A DNA stretch of 64,000 bases. Source: Gemmatimonadota bacterium. GTDB lineage: Bacteria; Gemmatimonadota; Gemmatimonadetes; Gemmatimonadales; Gemmatimonadaceae. Location: assembly GCA_016194585.1 (NCBI GenBank), contig JACQBG010000006.1:62001-126000 (forward strand), read 5' to 3'. The translations under genes were made by a program, and so were the position numbers. The first letter of the stretch is position 1. Each line of letters starts with the position of its first letter. The notes beneath the pieces are model-generated. The model was not told the origin of the DNA. It made no database searches and saw only the letters and a list, made by a program, of their open reading frames with translations. This document shows positions 1-9,196 of the stretch, piece by piece.

Positions 1-936
1 GTGGACCTCCTCCTGCTGTTCCCCGGCCAGGGCTCGCAGAAGCCCGGCATGGCGAAGGATCTCGCCGCCGTGTTCCCCGCGGCGCGCGACGTGTGGGACC
101 GCGCCGACGTGGCGCTCGGCTCGCCGCTGAGCGCGCTCGCGTTCGAGGGCCCCGCGGACGAACTGACCCTGACGCACAACGCGCAGCCGGCGCTGCTCAC
201 GCACGGGGCGGCGGTGTGGGCGGTGGTGCAGGAGAAGGTCGCGCCCTTCGTGCGCGGCGCCGCCGGACACTCGCTGGGCGAGTTCACGGCGTACCATGCG
301 GTGGGCGCGCTCCCCCTCGAAGATGCCGTGCGCCTCGTGCGCCGGCGCGGCGAGCTGATGTACGAGGCGGGCACGGCCCGCCCCGGCGCGATGGCGGCGA
401 TCCTCGGCGAACTGCAACGGCCGATCGACGAGATCTGCGCGGAGGCGAGTGCCGCGGGCGTGGTCGTGCCCGCGAACTACAACGCCCTCGAGCAGACGGT
501 CATCTCGGGCGAGGTGGCCGGCGTGGAGTGGGCGATGGAGCTCGCCAAGGCGGCCGGCGCCAAGCGCGCCGTGCGGCTCAACGTGAGCGGCGCCTTCCAT
601 TCGCCGCTCATGGCGCCGGCCACGGCGGGGCTCGACGCGGCGCTCAGCACGGCGCGATGGAGCGACCCCGCGTTCCCGGTCTACTCGAACGTCACGGCGC
701 ACCGCGTGGCCGATGCGGCGACGGCGCGCCAGCTGCTGGTGCAGCAGCTGACGAGCCCCGTGCGGTGGGTGGAGGTGATCCGCGCCATGGCGTCGGAGCG
801 CCCGGGCGCGACGTTCGTCGAGATGGGACCGGGGAACGTGCTCACGGGGCTCCTCAAGCGCCTCGCGCCGGGGCACCCGGCGATCACGTGCGGCACGGCC
901 GCCGAGGTCGAGGCGCTGTTGGCGACGCTGGGCTGA
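1..936 (+). CDS. fabD: Malonyl-CoA:ACP transacylase
   Basis: Transfers malonyl from CoA to acyl carrier protein to feed fatty-acid elongation in the cytoplasm. The 311-residue protein has the family's N-terminal GQGSQ motif (residues 9-13), the nucleophile motif GHSLGE with Ser91, and the catalytic His200 in the GAFHSPL motif. Its length is normal for FabD. The GTG at base 1 gives a typical FabD N-terminus, but the window starts here, so no ribosome binding site can be seen and an upstream start cannot be excluded. fabG follows 28 bases later and acpP and fabF come next, the classical fab order. Confidence 0.95.
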   Translation: MDLLLLFPGQGSQKPGMAKDLAAVFPAARDVWDRADVALGSPLSALAFEGPADELTLTHNAQPALLTHGAAVWAVVQEKVAPFVRGAAGHSLGEFTAYHAVGALPLEDAVRLVRRRGELMYEAGTARPGAMAAILGELQRPIDEICAEASAAGVVVPANYNALEQTVISGEVAGVEWAMELAKAAGAKRAVRLNVSGAFHSPLMAPATAGLDAALSTARWSDPAFPVYSNVTAHRVADAATARQLLVQQLTSPVRWVEVIRAMASERPGATFVEMGPGNVLTGLLKRLAPGHPAITCGTAAEVEALLATLG

Positions 937-964
937 ACACCGCCCTCACCAGGAGAGGAATCCG

Positions 965-1702
965 ATGCTGAACATCGATCTGACCGGCAAGGTGGCCCTC
1001 GTCACGGGGAGCACGCGTGGCATCGGCCGCGCCATCGCCGGCACGCTGGCCGAGTGCGGGGCGAAGGTGGCGGTGGTGGGGCGCGACCGCGCCAAGGCGG
1101 AGGCGGTGGCCGAGGAGATCGGCGAGGCGCGCGGGTTCGCCTGCGACGTCACGGTGCCGGCCGACGTCACGATGCTGGTGCAGGAGGTCGAGGAGAAGTT
1201 CGGGTCGCTCGACATCCTCGTGAACAACGCCGGCATCACGCGCGACAACCTCATGCTCCGGATGAAGGACGACGACTGGGACGCGGTGATGGACGCGAAC
1301 CTGCGGTCGGCGTTCGTGGCCATCCGGGCGGCGAGCCGTGGCATGATGAAGCGTCGGTGGGGGCGCATCGTGAACATCACGAGCGTCGTCGGGCTGATGT
1401 GGAACAAGGGGCAGGCGAATTACGCCGCGAGCAAGGCCGGTCTCGTGGGGCTCACCAAGTCGGTGGCCAAGGAGCTGGCCTCGCGGAACATCCTCTGCAA
1501 CGCCGTCGCGCCGGGGTTCATCGAGACCGACATGACGGCCGCCATGACCGCCGAGGCGCGCGCCGCGATGAGCGGGGAGATCCCGCTGGAGCGGCTCGGC
1601 GCGCCGGTCGACGTGGCCCACGCCGTGGCCTTCCTGAGCAGCGATCTGGCGGCCTACGTGACCGGCCAGGTTCTGGTGGTCGACGGCGGGCTTGCGATGT
1701 GA
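965..1702 (+). CDS. fabG: 3-oxoacyl-ACP reductase
   Basis: NADPH-dependent reduction of the 3-oxoacyl-ACP intermediate, the first reductive step of each elongation round. This is a short-chain dehydrogenase of 245 residues with cofactor motif TGSTRGIG (14-21), an NNAG motif, and the catalytic triad Ser140, Tyr153, Lys157 at the standard YxxxK spacing. The ATG is preceded by AGGAGAGG, a good ribosome binding site. It sits between fabD and acpP. One small oddity is a Trp where FabG proteins usually have a Gly in the loop after the active-site serine; I attach no functional meaning to it. Confidence 0.95.
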   Translation: MLNIDLTGKVALVTGSTRGIGRAIAGTLAECGAKVAVVGRDRAKAEAVAEEIGEARGFACDVTVPADVTMLVQEVEEKFGSLDILVNNAGITRDNLMLRMKDDDWDAVMDANLRSAFVAIRAASRGMMKRRWGRIVNITSVVGLMWNKGQANYAASKAGLVGLTKSVAKELASRNILCNAVAPGFIETDMTAAMTAEARAAMSGEIPLERLGAPVDVAHAVAFLSSDLAAYVTGQVLVVDGGLAM

Positions 1703-1722
1703 CGATTGCGCGGCCAACCCAC

Positions 1723-1728
1723 TATATT
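1723..1728 (+). promoter_or_regulatory. Possible -10 element of an acpP promoter
   Basis: The 69 bases between fabG and acpP contain TATATT at 1723-1728 in an otherwise GC-rich background, about 45 bases before the acpP start. No well-spaced -35 hexamer is visible: TTGCGC at 1706-1711 is only 11 bases away. acpP often has its own strong promoter in other bacteria, which is the reason for listing it, but the call is weak. Confidence 0.3.
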
Positions 1729-1771
1729 CAGACGAGTTATCCCACCCCAAACCGTACCGAGGATTTCGGCA

Positions 1772-2011
1772 ATGGCTGACCATTCGGAGAAGGTCAAGAA
1801 CATCATCGAGAAGGAGCTCGGCGTCGAGCGCGAGAAGTTGACGAACGAGGCGAGCTTCATCGAGGACCTTGGAGCCGACAGCCTCGACATCGTCGAACTC
1901 GTGATGGAGTTCGAGAAGGAGTTCAACATCGACATCCCGGACGAGGATGCCGAGAAGCTCCGGACGGTGGGCGATGCGATCGGTTACCTGAACGGGAAGA
2001 TCGGCGGCTGA
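1772..2011 (+). CDS. acpP: Acyl carrier protein
   Basis: Small acidic carrier that holds growing acyl chains on a 4'-phosphopantetheine arm; it also donates acyl groups to the lipid A enzymes encoded in the right half of the window. The protein has 79 residues with the attachment motif GADSLD, the modified serine being Ser37. An in-frame extension upstream to 1706 exists, but the ATG at 1772 gives the normal ACP N-terminus and length. The stop overlaps the fabF start by one base (TGATG), so the two are probably translationally coupled. Confidence 0.96.
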   Translation: MADHSEKVKNIIEKELGVEREKLTNEASFIEDLGADSLDIVELVMEFEKEFNIDIPDEDAEKLRTVGDAIGYLNGKIGG

Positions 2012-3255
2012 TGTCGCGCCGGGTCGTCCTGACGGGTCTCGGGTGTCTCACGCCCGTCGGCAACGACGTGGCGTCGACGTGGGCGGCCATCCTCGCCGGC
2101 AAGTCCGGCGGCGCGCCGATCACGCACTTCGACGCCTCCCAGTTCAAGGCGCGGTTCGCCTGCGAGGTGAAGGGGTTCGACGTGAGCCTCTACATGGACC
2201 GCAAGGAGGCGAAGCGCGCCGACCTCTACACGCAGTTCGCGATGGCGTCGGCGGTGCAGGCGATGCGCGACGCCGGGTTCGGCGACGGCACCGGCTACGA
2301 GAAGGAGCGCACGGGCGTCGTCCTCGGCAGCGGCATCGGCGGCATCACGACGTTCGAGGCGCAGCACGACGTGTTCCGCGAGAACGGCCCGAGCCGCATC
2401 TCGCCCTTCTTCATCCCGATGTTCATCGGTGACATCGCCGCGGGCGTCGTGTCGATGAAGTTCCAGGCGAAGGGTCCGAATTTCTCCCTCCAGTCGGCGT
2501 GCGCCACGAGCGGTCACGCGATCGGGGAGTCGTTCCGGCTCATCCAGTACGGCGACGCCGACGTGATGATCGCCGGCGGGTCGGAGGCGTCGATCACCCC
2601 GATGTCGATCGGCGGTTTCATCAACATGCAGGCGCTCTCCGAGCGGAACGAGTCGCCGGAGACGGCGAGCCGGCCGTTCGACGCGACGCGCGACGGGTTC
2701 GTGATGGGGGAAGGCTCGGGGGCGGTGATCCTCGAGGAGCTGGAGCACGCCCGCCGCCGCGGGGCGCGCATCTACGGCGAGATCGTCGGCTACGGCGCGA
2801 CGGGCGACGCCTACCACCTCACGGGGCAGCCGGAGAACCACGAAGGGCTGCAGCGCGCGATGCGCCGGGCCCTCGAGGACGGCAAGCTCCAGCCGAGCGA
2901 CGTGCAGTACATCAACGCGCACGGCACGAGCACGCCGCTCAACGACCCCAACGAGATCCGCGCCATCAAGGCCGTCTTCGGCGCGCACGCCACCGGGCTG
3001 AACGTGAGCTCGACGAAGAGCGCCACGGGGCACATGCTCGGCGCCGCCGGCGCCGTCGAGGCGGTGTTGACGACCCTGGCGATCGTTCACAACATCGTGC
3101 CGCCGACGATCAACCTCGCGACGATCGACCCGGAGTGCGACCTCGACTGCACGCCCAACGTGCCGGTCAAGCGCGAGGTGAATGCCGCCCTGAGCAACTC
3201 GTCGGGCTTCGGCGGACACAACGTGAGCCTGGCGATCCGGCGCTATCGGGAGTAG
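2011..3255 (+). CDS. fabF: 3-oxoacyl-ACP synthase II
   Basis: Condensing enzyme that joins malonyl-ACP to an acyl-ACP in chain elongation. The 414-residue length is typical of FabF. The Cys-His-His triad of elongating KAS enzymes is present: Cys164 in SACATSG, His304 in NAHGTSTP and His341 in GHMLGAAG. It overlaps acpP by one base, and mqnE begins three bases after the stop, so the fab genes and the menaquinone genes are probably co-transcribed. FabF rather than FabB is the likelier name from the acpP-fabF adjacency and overall length. Confidence 0.95.
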   Translation: MSRRVVLTGLGCLTPVGNDVASTWAAILAGKSGGAPITHFDASQFKARFACEVKGFDVSLYMDRKEAKRADLYTQFAMASAVQAMRDAGFGDGTGYEKERTGVVLGSGIGGITTFEAQHDVFRENGPSRISPFFIPMFIGDIAAGVVSMKFQAKGPNFSLQSACATSGHAIGESFRLIQYGDADVMIAGGSEASITPMSIGGFINMQALSERNESPETASRPFDATRDGFVMGEGSGAVILEELEHARRRGARIYGEIVGYGATGDAYHLTGQPENHEGLQRAMRRALEDGKLQPSDVQYINAHGTSTPLNDPNEIRAIKAVFGAHATGLNVSSTKSATGHMLGAAGAVEAVLTTLAIVHNIVPPTINLATIDPECDLDCTPNVPVKREVNAALSNSSGFGGHNVSLAIRRYRE

Positions 3256-3258
3256 GAC

Positions 3259-4446
3259 GTGCCGAGAGCCTCAGGCGACCCGGGACCGATGCTGCAGGAG
3301 GCCATGCGTCGCGTATCGGACCCGGCGGTCCGCGCGATCGGCGAGAAGCTGGCGGCCGGCGCTCGCCTCGACCGCGCCGACGGCCTCACCCTGTTCCGCT
3401 CGGGCGACCTGCTCGGCATCGGCTCGCTGGCCGACGCGATGAACCGGGCGCGCAACGGCGACGTCGTCACCTTCGCGTCGAACCAGCACATCAACCCGAC
3501 GAACGTCTGCGTGCTCCGCACGACGTGCACGTTCTGCGGCTATGCCCGCCTCCCGAAGGAGGAGGGCGCCTACCGCTACACGCTCGACCAGGTGCTCGCC
3601 GAGGCGGCCAATGCCGCCGACGGCATGACGCGCGAGTTCCACATCGTCGGCGGTCTCGACATGAAGGCGGGCCTCGCCTACTACGAGGAGATGTTCCGCG
3701 CGCTGAAGTCGAACTTCCCGCACGTCCACATCAAGGCGCTCACGGCGGTCGAGATCGCGCACGTGGCGCGCATCGAGAAGATGTCGTGGCGCGACGTGCT
3801 CGTCGCGCTCAAGGCCGCGGGGCTCGACACGCTCCCCGGCGGCGGCGCCGAGACGTTCAGCGCGGCCGTGCGCGACCGCATCGCGGGCAAGAAGCTGGCC
3901 GGCGCCGACTACATCGGGGTGCACCGCACGGCGCACGAACTCGGCATCCGCTCGAATTGCACGATGCTCTACGGTCACGTCGAGACGCTCGAGGACCGCA
4001 TGGAGCACCTGCAGATGCTGCGCGACCTGCAGGACGAGACCGACGGGTTCCTCGCCTACATCCCGCTCGCGTACCACCCGGACGACAACGCGCTCGGGCG
4101 CGAGCTCGGCCGGCAGGGCACCGCGACCTCGGGGACCGACGACCTCAAGATGCTGGCCGTGGGGCGGCTCTTCCTCGACAACTTCGCGCACGTGAAGAGT
4201 CACTGGATCATGGTCTCGCAGCCGATCTCGCAGCTCGCGCTACACTTCGGCGTGAACGACCTCGAGGGCACGGTCGTCCGCGAGAAGATCTACCACGCCG
4301 TGGGCGCGCATACGCCGCAGGCGATGACGCTCGACGGCCTCATCGCGCTCATCCGCGGCGCCGGCAAGCAGCCCGCCGAACGCGATTCGTTCTACCGCAT
4401 CCTGCGCACCTTCGAGGCGCCGGCGGGCGAGCCCGTGCCGGCGTGA
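3259..4446 (+). CDS. mqnE: Aminofutalosine synthase (radical SAM)
   Basis: Radical-SAM enzyme that joins the MqnA product 3-[(1-carboxyvinyl)oxy]benzoate to SAM-derived adenosine, giving aminofutalosine on the futalosine route to menaquinone. Family signatures include PGGGAE, a TMLYGH motif and IPLAYHP. The cluster cysteines are Cys84, Cys90 and Cys93, that is CX5CX2C, not the canonical CX3CX2C seen in the neighbouring MqnC. The GTG at 3259 has GGAGTAGG just upstream, in the end of fabF; an ATG at 3289 is an alternative. The 395-residue length suits the family. mqnA follows within two bases. The name rests on motifs plus the mqnE-mqnA-mqnC context. Confidence 0.9.
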   Translation: MPRASGDPGPMLQEAMRRVSDPAVRAIGEKLAAGARLDRADGLTLFRSGDLLGIGSLADAMNRARNGDVVTFASNQHINPTNVCVLRTTCTFCGYARLPKEEGAYRYTLDQVLAEAANAADGMTREFHIVGGLDMKAGLAYYEEMFRALKSNFPHVHIKALTAVEIAHVARIEKMSWRDVLVALKAAGLDTLPGGGAETFSAAVRDRIAGKKLAGADYIGVHRTAHELGIRSNCTMLYGHVETLEDRMEHLQMLRDLQDETDGFLAYIPLAYHPDDNALGRELGRQGTATSGTDDLKMLAVGRLFLDNFAHVKSHWIMVSQPISQLALHFGVNDLEGTVVREKIYHAVGAHTPQAMTLDGLIALIRGAGKQPAERDSFYRILRTFEAPAGEPVPA

Positions 4447-4448
4447 CG

Positions 4449-5291
4449 ATGCGCGTCGGCCGGATCCCGTACATCAACTGCTATCCCGTCTACGGCGGCG
4501 TGGACCGCGGCGTCGTGCCGCTGGCCGGCCGGCTCGTCGACGGCGTGCCGACGGCGCTCAACGGGATGATGGCGCGCGGCGAGATCGACGTGAGCGTCGT
4601 CTCCGCGGTGGAATACGCGCGCGACTGGGAGCGCTACCTGCTGCTCCCCGACCTCGCGATCTCGTGCGACGGCCCCGTGCAGAGCGTGATGCTCTTCGCC
4701 CATCGCCCGGCGCACGAGCTGGGCGGGCGGCGCGTGCTCGTGAGCCGCAGCTCGATGACGAGCGTCCACCTGCTCGAACTGCTCTTCGAGCACGTCTGGC
4801 GCTGCACCCCCGAGTTCGTCCTCGGCGACGCCGAGGCGTCGGACCTCCACGACATCGGCGCCGCCGACGCGCGCGACGGGATCGCGGCGCGGCTCGTCAT
4901 CGGCGACGCCGCCCTCATGCTCCGGGCGGGGGCGATCGAGAGCCCGTACGCCCACGTCTACGACCTGGGCGAGGAGTGGAAGGGATGGACCGGGCTTCCC
5001 TTCGTGTTCGCCGTGTGGGTGGCGCAGCGCACGGTCGACGCGCCGCGCGCGCTCGGCGTGCACGGCGCGCTCATCGAGAGCCGCAACTGGGGACTCCAGC
5101 ATCTCGACCTGCTCGCCGGCCAGGCCGCGGAGCGGACCGGCGTGCCGTTCATGGCGTGCCTCGACTACTTCGCGGGGCTGGATTACGGGTTGAGCTATCC
5201 GCATCTGGGGGGCTTGACCGAGTTCTACCGCCGGCTGACCGTCGCGGGGAAGGTGCCGCCGGGGCGGCTGGCCTTCTTGTCTGCGGTGTAG
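4449..5291 (+). CDS. mqnA: Chorismate dehydratase
   Basis: First enzyme of the futalosine pathway; it dehydrates chorismate to 3-[(1-carboxyvinyl)oxy]benzoate, the co-substrate of MqnE. The 280-residue protein begins with the family signature RVGRIPYINCYPVY and has the periplasmic-binding-protein-like fold features of MqnA (SRSSMTSVHL, VIGDAALM, FVFAVW). The ATG at 4449 lies two bases after the mqnE stop; a GTG overlapping that stop at 4443 is possible but less likely. With mqnE and mqnC it gives three of the pathway's genes; mqnB and mqnD are not in this window. Confidence 0.93.
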   Translation: MRVGRIPYINCYPVYGGVDRGVVPLAGRLVDGVPTALNGMMARGEIDVSVVSAVEYARDWERYLLLPDLAISCDGPVQSVMLFAHRPAHELGGRRVLVSRSSMTSVHLLELLFEHVWRCTPEFVLGDAEASDLHDIGAADARDGIAARLVIGDAALMLRAGAIESPYAHVYDLGEEWKGWTGLPFVFAVWVAQRTVDAPRALGVHGALIESRNWGLQHLDLLAGQAAERTGVPFMACLDYFAGLDYGLSYPHLGGLTEFYRRLTVAGKVPPGRLAFLSAV

Positions 5292-5297
5292 CGCGTC

Positions 5298-5338
5298 GTG
5301 AACGGTTCACCGTGAACCGTTCACCGGACACCGTTCAC
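5298..5338. repeat. Palindromic GTGAACGGTTCAC repeat
   Basis: The 64-base gap between mqnA and mqnC is largely a repeat. GTGAACGGTTCAC (5298-5310) and its reverse complement GTGAACCGTTCAC (5312-5324) are separated by one base, followed by a third partial copy, CACCGTTCAC (5329-5338). It can fold as a 10-bp hairpin with a 7-base loop. No T-run follows on either strand, so it is not a standard terminator. It could be an operator, an mRNA stability element or a dispersed intergenic repeat. Confidence 0.6.
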
Positions 5339-5355
5339 TCGCTGTTGGGGTTGTC

Positions 5356-6390
5356 ATGAAGGACTTGATCGACTTCTACAAGAATGCCCCCCTGCTGGAG
5401 TTGGCCTACGAGGCCGACCAGGTGCGCCGCCGGCTGCACCCCGAGGGAGTGGTGACGTACATCGTCGACCGCAACATCAACTACACGAACGTCTGCGTCG
5501 CCGACTGCGGGTTCTGCGCCTTCTACCGCCGCCCGAAGCACGATGAGGGATGGACGCTCAGCTACGAGCAGATCGGCGCGAAGATCGACGAAGTGAAGGC
5601 GCTCGGCGGCGTGCAGATCCTCATCCAGGGCGGGCACAATCCGTACATCCCGTTCGAGTGGTATCTCGACCTGCTGCGCTACATCAAGGAGCACCACCCG
5701 ATCCACATCCACGGGTTCAGCCCGAGCGAGGTGGATTTCTGGAGCACGCTCTACCGGATGGACGCGCGTGACGTGATCCGCGAGCTGGTGAAGGCTGGGC
5801 TCGACTCGATCCCGGGCGGCGGCGGGGAGATCCTCGTGCAGCGCGTGCGCGACCAGGTGGCGAAGAAGAAGGCCGGCGCCGACCGCTGGCTCGAGGTGAT
5901 GGAACTCGCGCACCACGAGGGGATCAAGACGTCGTGCACGATGATGTACGGCATCGGCGAGACGCTCGAGGAGCGCGTGGAGCATCTGCTCCGCCTCAAG
6001 GAGCTGCAATCGCGCACCGGCGGGTTCACCGCGTTCATCTGCTGGCCGCTCCAGCCGGAGAACACCCCCGAGCTGAGCCACATGCCGAAGACCGACGCCG
6101 TCGAGTATCTTCGGACGACGGCCTTCGCGCGCACCGTGCTCGACAACATCCCCAACATCCAGGCGAGCTGGGTGACGATGGGGCTCAAGATCGGTCAGGC
6201 CGCCCTGCATCATGGCTGCAACGACTTCGGCTCGTTGATGCTCGAGGAGAACGTGGTGTCGGCGGCCAACACGACGTTCCGCACGAGCATCGGCGAGATG
6301 GAGCGTCTCATCCGGGAAGCCGGTTTCGAACCGCGCCGGCGACGGCAGAACTACGAACTCATCGATACCGCGGCGTACGCCGCGGCGTGA
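5356..6390 (+). CDS. mqnC: Dehypoxanthine futalosine cyclase (radical SAM)
   Basis: Radical-SAM enzyme that cyclises dehypoxanthinyl futalosine to cyclic DHFL, the third step of the futalosine menaquinone pathway. The 344-residue protein carries the canonical cluster motif Cys47-X3-Cys51-X2-Cys54 (TNVCVADCGFC), the GQILIQGG-like strand, the SPSEV motif and PGGGGEI. It starts 64 bases after mqnA, behind the palindromic repeat, and its stop is followed closely by ispF. The clean CX3CX2C motif here makes the different spacing in the neighbouring mqnE stand out. Confidence 0.95.
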   Translation: MKDLIDFYKNAPLLELAYEADQVRRRLHPEGVVTYIVDRNINYTNVCVADCGFCAFYRRPKHDEGWTLSYEQIGAKIDEVKALGGVQILIQGGHNPYIPFEWYLDLLRYIKEHHPIHIHGFSPSEVDFWSTLYRMDARDVIRELVKAGLDSIPGGGGEILVQRVRDQVAKKKAGADRWLEVMELAHHEGIKTSCTMMYGIGETLEERVEHLLRLKELQSRTGGFTAFICWPLQPENTPELSHMPKTDAVEYLRTTAFARTVLDNIPNIQASWVTMGLKIGQAALHHGCNDFGSLMLEENVVSAANTTFRTSIGEMERLIREAGFEPRRRRQNYELIDTAAYAAA

Positions 6391-6401
6391 ACGGAGAACG
6401 C

Positions 6402-6890
6402 GTGGCGACGAAGACGCGCGTCGGGATAGGGTACGACTCCCATCGGTTCGCCGCGGGCAGCGCGGTGCTGCTCGGCGGCGTGCTGATCCCGGCGCAGGTA
6501 CGCCTCGTGGGCCACAGCGACGCGGACGCCGTGGCCCATGCCGTGACCGACGCGATCCTGGGCGGCGCCGGCGTGGGTGACATCGGCGCGCTCTACCCCG
6601 ACACGGACGCGGCGAACCGGGGACGCGATTCCATCGAGATGCTCCGCCGCGCCGTCGGCTTCGTGTACGAGCACGGGTACCGTCCGGTGCAAGTCGACGT
6701 CACGGTCATCGCCGAGCAGCCCAAGATCGGCCCCCACCGCGACGGGATGCGCCAGGCGCTCGCGCAGGCCCTCGGCGTCGAGCCGGGCGACGTGATGGTG
6801 AAGGGAAAGACCAACGAGGGGATGGGGTGGATCGGCCGCGGCGAAGGGCTCGCCGTCATCGCGGTCGCGACCCTCGAGGAGATCGCCTGA
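6402..6890 (+). CDS. ispF: 2-C-methyl-D-erythritol 2,4-cyclodiphosphate synthase
   Basis: Non-mevalonate isoprenoid enzyme that cyclises CDP-methylerythritol 2-phosphate with loss of CMP. It supplies isoprenoid for the menaquinone tail and for polyprenyl carriers. The protein has 162 residues with zinc ligands Asp12 and His14 in GYDSHRF and His46 in the GHSDADAVAHA helix, plus the late KGKTNEGMG motif. The start is the GTG at 6402 with GGAG six bases upstream; this matches the usual N-terminus and length. No ispD is next to it. The DedA gene starts two bases after its stop. Confidence 0.95.
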   Translation: MATKTRVGIGYDSHRFAAGSAVLLGGVLIPAQVRLVGHSDADAVAHAVTDAILGGAGVGDIGALYPDTDAANRGRDSIEMLRRAVGFVYEHGYRPVQVDVTVIAEQPKIGPHRDGMRQALAQALGVEPGDVMVKGKTNEGMGWIGRGEGLAVIAVATLEEIA

Positions 6891-6891
6891 G

Positions 6892-7569
6892 GTGGCTGAT
6901 TTCCTCAACGCCGTGTCGGCGACGCTGGTCTCGATCCCGCTCTGGCAACTGTACCTGCTGCTCGGCGCGATGGCGTTCATCGAGGGGATCTTCCCGCCCG
7001 TGCCGGCCGACGTGGTCGTCGCGCTCGGCAGTTTCCTCGCGGCGCGGCGTGGCGCGAACTATTACGTGACGGCGTCGTCCATCGTCATCGGCAGCGTCGC
7101 CGGGGCGATGGTGGTGTACGCCATCGCGCGCCGGTACGGCGCCGAGTGGCTCCACGCCAAGTTGAAGAAGGCCGGCGTCGACAACCTCGAGCAGCGTCTC
7201 GAGGTGATGTATTCGCGCTATGGACTCACCGCGCTCTTCGTGAGCCGCTTCCTCCCCGGGCTGCGCGCCGTCACGCCGCCGATGTCCGGCGCCACGCGCG
7301 TGCCGCCCGTGCGGACGGCGCTCGTCTTCCTCGCCGCGTCGGCGATCTGGTACGGCGCCATCGCCTGGATCGCGTTCCGGGTGGGCGACGACTGGGAAGG
7401 GATGCAGCGCGCCGTGCGCCACTTCGCCCGCCAGGTCGGCATCGTCGCGTTCTTCGCCGCGGGGTTGCTGGCCGCCTTCGTCATCGTGATCGTGCGGCGG
7501 CGCGCGGCGGCGCGCCTCGCGAAGGTCATCGACGAGGCGACGAGCGGAGAAGGCACGCCGGAGGACTGA
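6892..7569 (+). CDS. DedA-family membrane protein
   Basis: Inner-membrane protein of the DedA/SNARE-associated family (225 residues), a family implicated in lipid-carrier recycling and membrane homeostasis. Visible features: an early amphipathic/hydrophobic hairpin with E...FPPVPAD near residues 30-45, the family motif [16 protein letters not shown], and a final transmembrane segment before an arginine-rich cytoplasmic tail. The start is GTG. The stop shares one base with the ATG of the recombinase gene. The exact substrate cannot be read from the sequence; a role in undecaprenyl-phosphate or phospholipid translocation is only an inference from the family. Confidence 0.88.
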   Translation: MADFLNAVSATLVSIPLWQLYLLLGAMAFIEGIFPPVPADVVVALGSFLAARRGANYYVTASSIVIGSVAGAMVVYAIARRYGAEWLHAKLKKAGVDNLEQRLEVMYSRYGLTALFVSRFLPGLRAVTPPMSGATRVPPVRTALVFLAASAIWYGAIAWIAFRVGDDWEGMQRAVRHFARQVGIVAFFAAGLLAAFVIVIVRRRAAARLAKVIDEATSGEGTPED

Positions 7570-8477
7570 TGCTCGCGGACGGCGTCGCGCGCGCCTTCCT
7601 GCTCGAGCGGTTCGAGGAGCATCTCGCGCTGGAGGACGGCGCGTCGCCGCGCACGCTCGAAGCGTACGCGCGCGACCTCACCCGCTTCGCCGAATGGGCC
7701 ACCGCGCGCGGCGTCGCCTCGCCCGGCGCGCTCGACGCCGCGCAGCTCCGCGACTTCGTGTACCACCTCAAGGACCTCGGCCTCGCGCCCGCCAGCATCC
7801 GCCGCTCGGTGTCGGCGATCCGCACGTATTTCCGGTTCCTCATCGCCGAAGGGCAGCTGGCGCGCGATCCGAGCGAACGGCTCGAGACGCCCAGGAAGTG
7901 GCGCACGCTCCCCGAGGTGCTCACCGCCGACGAGGTCGGGCGTCTCATCGGCGCGATATCGCTCGACGAGCCCCTCGCCTTCCGCGACCGCGCGCTGCTC
8001 GAGCTCGCCTACGGCGCGGGGCTGCGGGTGAGCGAGTGGATCGGGCTGGAGGTGAAGGACCTCATGCTCGAGGACGCGCTCGTGCGCGTGTTCGGCAAGG
8101 GGTCGAAGGAGCGGCTCGTGCCGATCGGGCGCGCGGCGATCGGCGCGGTGGGGATGTACCTGCGCGAACTGCGCCCGCGGATCGAGAAGGGGGAGGGGAA
8201 GGGACGGCTCTTCCTCAACGCGCGCGGCCGGCCGCTCTCGCGCATGGGCGCGTGGCAGATCCTCCGGAAGTACGTCGAGCTCGCCGGGATCACCAAGCAC
8301 GTGAGTCCGCATACGCTGCGGCACTCGTTCGCGACGCATCTGCTCGAGGGGGGCGCCGACCTGCGCGCCGTGCAGGAGATGCTGGGCCACGCCGACATCT
8401 CGACGACGCAGATCTACACGCACGTCGATCGGGAGTACCTGCGGTCGGTGCACAAGCAATACCATCCCCGAGGGTGA
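7569..8477 (+). CDS. xerD: Tyrosine recombinase, XerC/XerD type
   Basis: Site-specific recombinase that resolves chromosome dimers at dif. The 302-residue protein has an N-terminal SAM-like DNA-binding domain (about 1-105) and a C-terminal catalytic domain with all tyrosine-recombinase residues: Arg153 (GLRVSEW), a lysine in GKGSKER (177 or 180), His248-x-x-Arg251, His274 and nucleophile Tyr283. Lack of a phage-type arm-binding domain and the length fit XerC/XerD rather than an integrase. It overlaps the DedA gene by one base. The matching dif site lies at 28,146-28,173. XerC versus XerD cannot be settled from motifs alone; XerD is slightly favoured by length. Confidence 0.85.
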   Translation: MLADGVARAFLLERFEEHLALEDGASPRTLEAYARDLTRFAEWATARGVASPGALDAAQLRDFVYHLKDLGLAPASIRRSVSAIRTYFRFLIAEGQLARDPSERLETPRKWRTLPEVLTADEVGRLIGAISLDEPLAFRDRALLELAYGAGLRVSEWIGLEVKDLMLEDALVRVFGKGSKERLVPIGRAAIGAVGMYLRELRPRIEKGEGKGRLFLNARGRPLSRMGAWQILRKYVELAGITKHVSPHTLRHSFATHLLEGGADLRAVQEMLGHADISTTQIYTHVDREYLRSVHKQYHPRG

Positions 8478-8584
8478 CGTCCGGGCGCGTCTCGCGCACG
8501 GACGCCCCTGCGGCAGCGCCTGTGCACGCCTTGCCTATGGGCGACGGAGCCGCGACGTTTCGGTGAACGCCTCTCACGCCACCG

Positions 8585-9192
<608 letters not shown>

Positions 9193-9196
<4 letters not shown>

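Noticed and set aside
1706-1771. N-terminal extension of the acyl carrier protein
   Set aside because: The added 22 residues are basic and unlike any ACP; they cover the likely promoter region, and the ATG at 1,772 gives the exact family length.
7569-8477. Phage integrase marking a prophage or island
   Set aside because: The gene has XerC/XerD size and layout, is embedded by a one-base overlap in a housekeeping operon, and no phage genes or tRNA target lie nearby.
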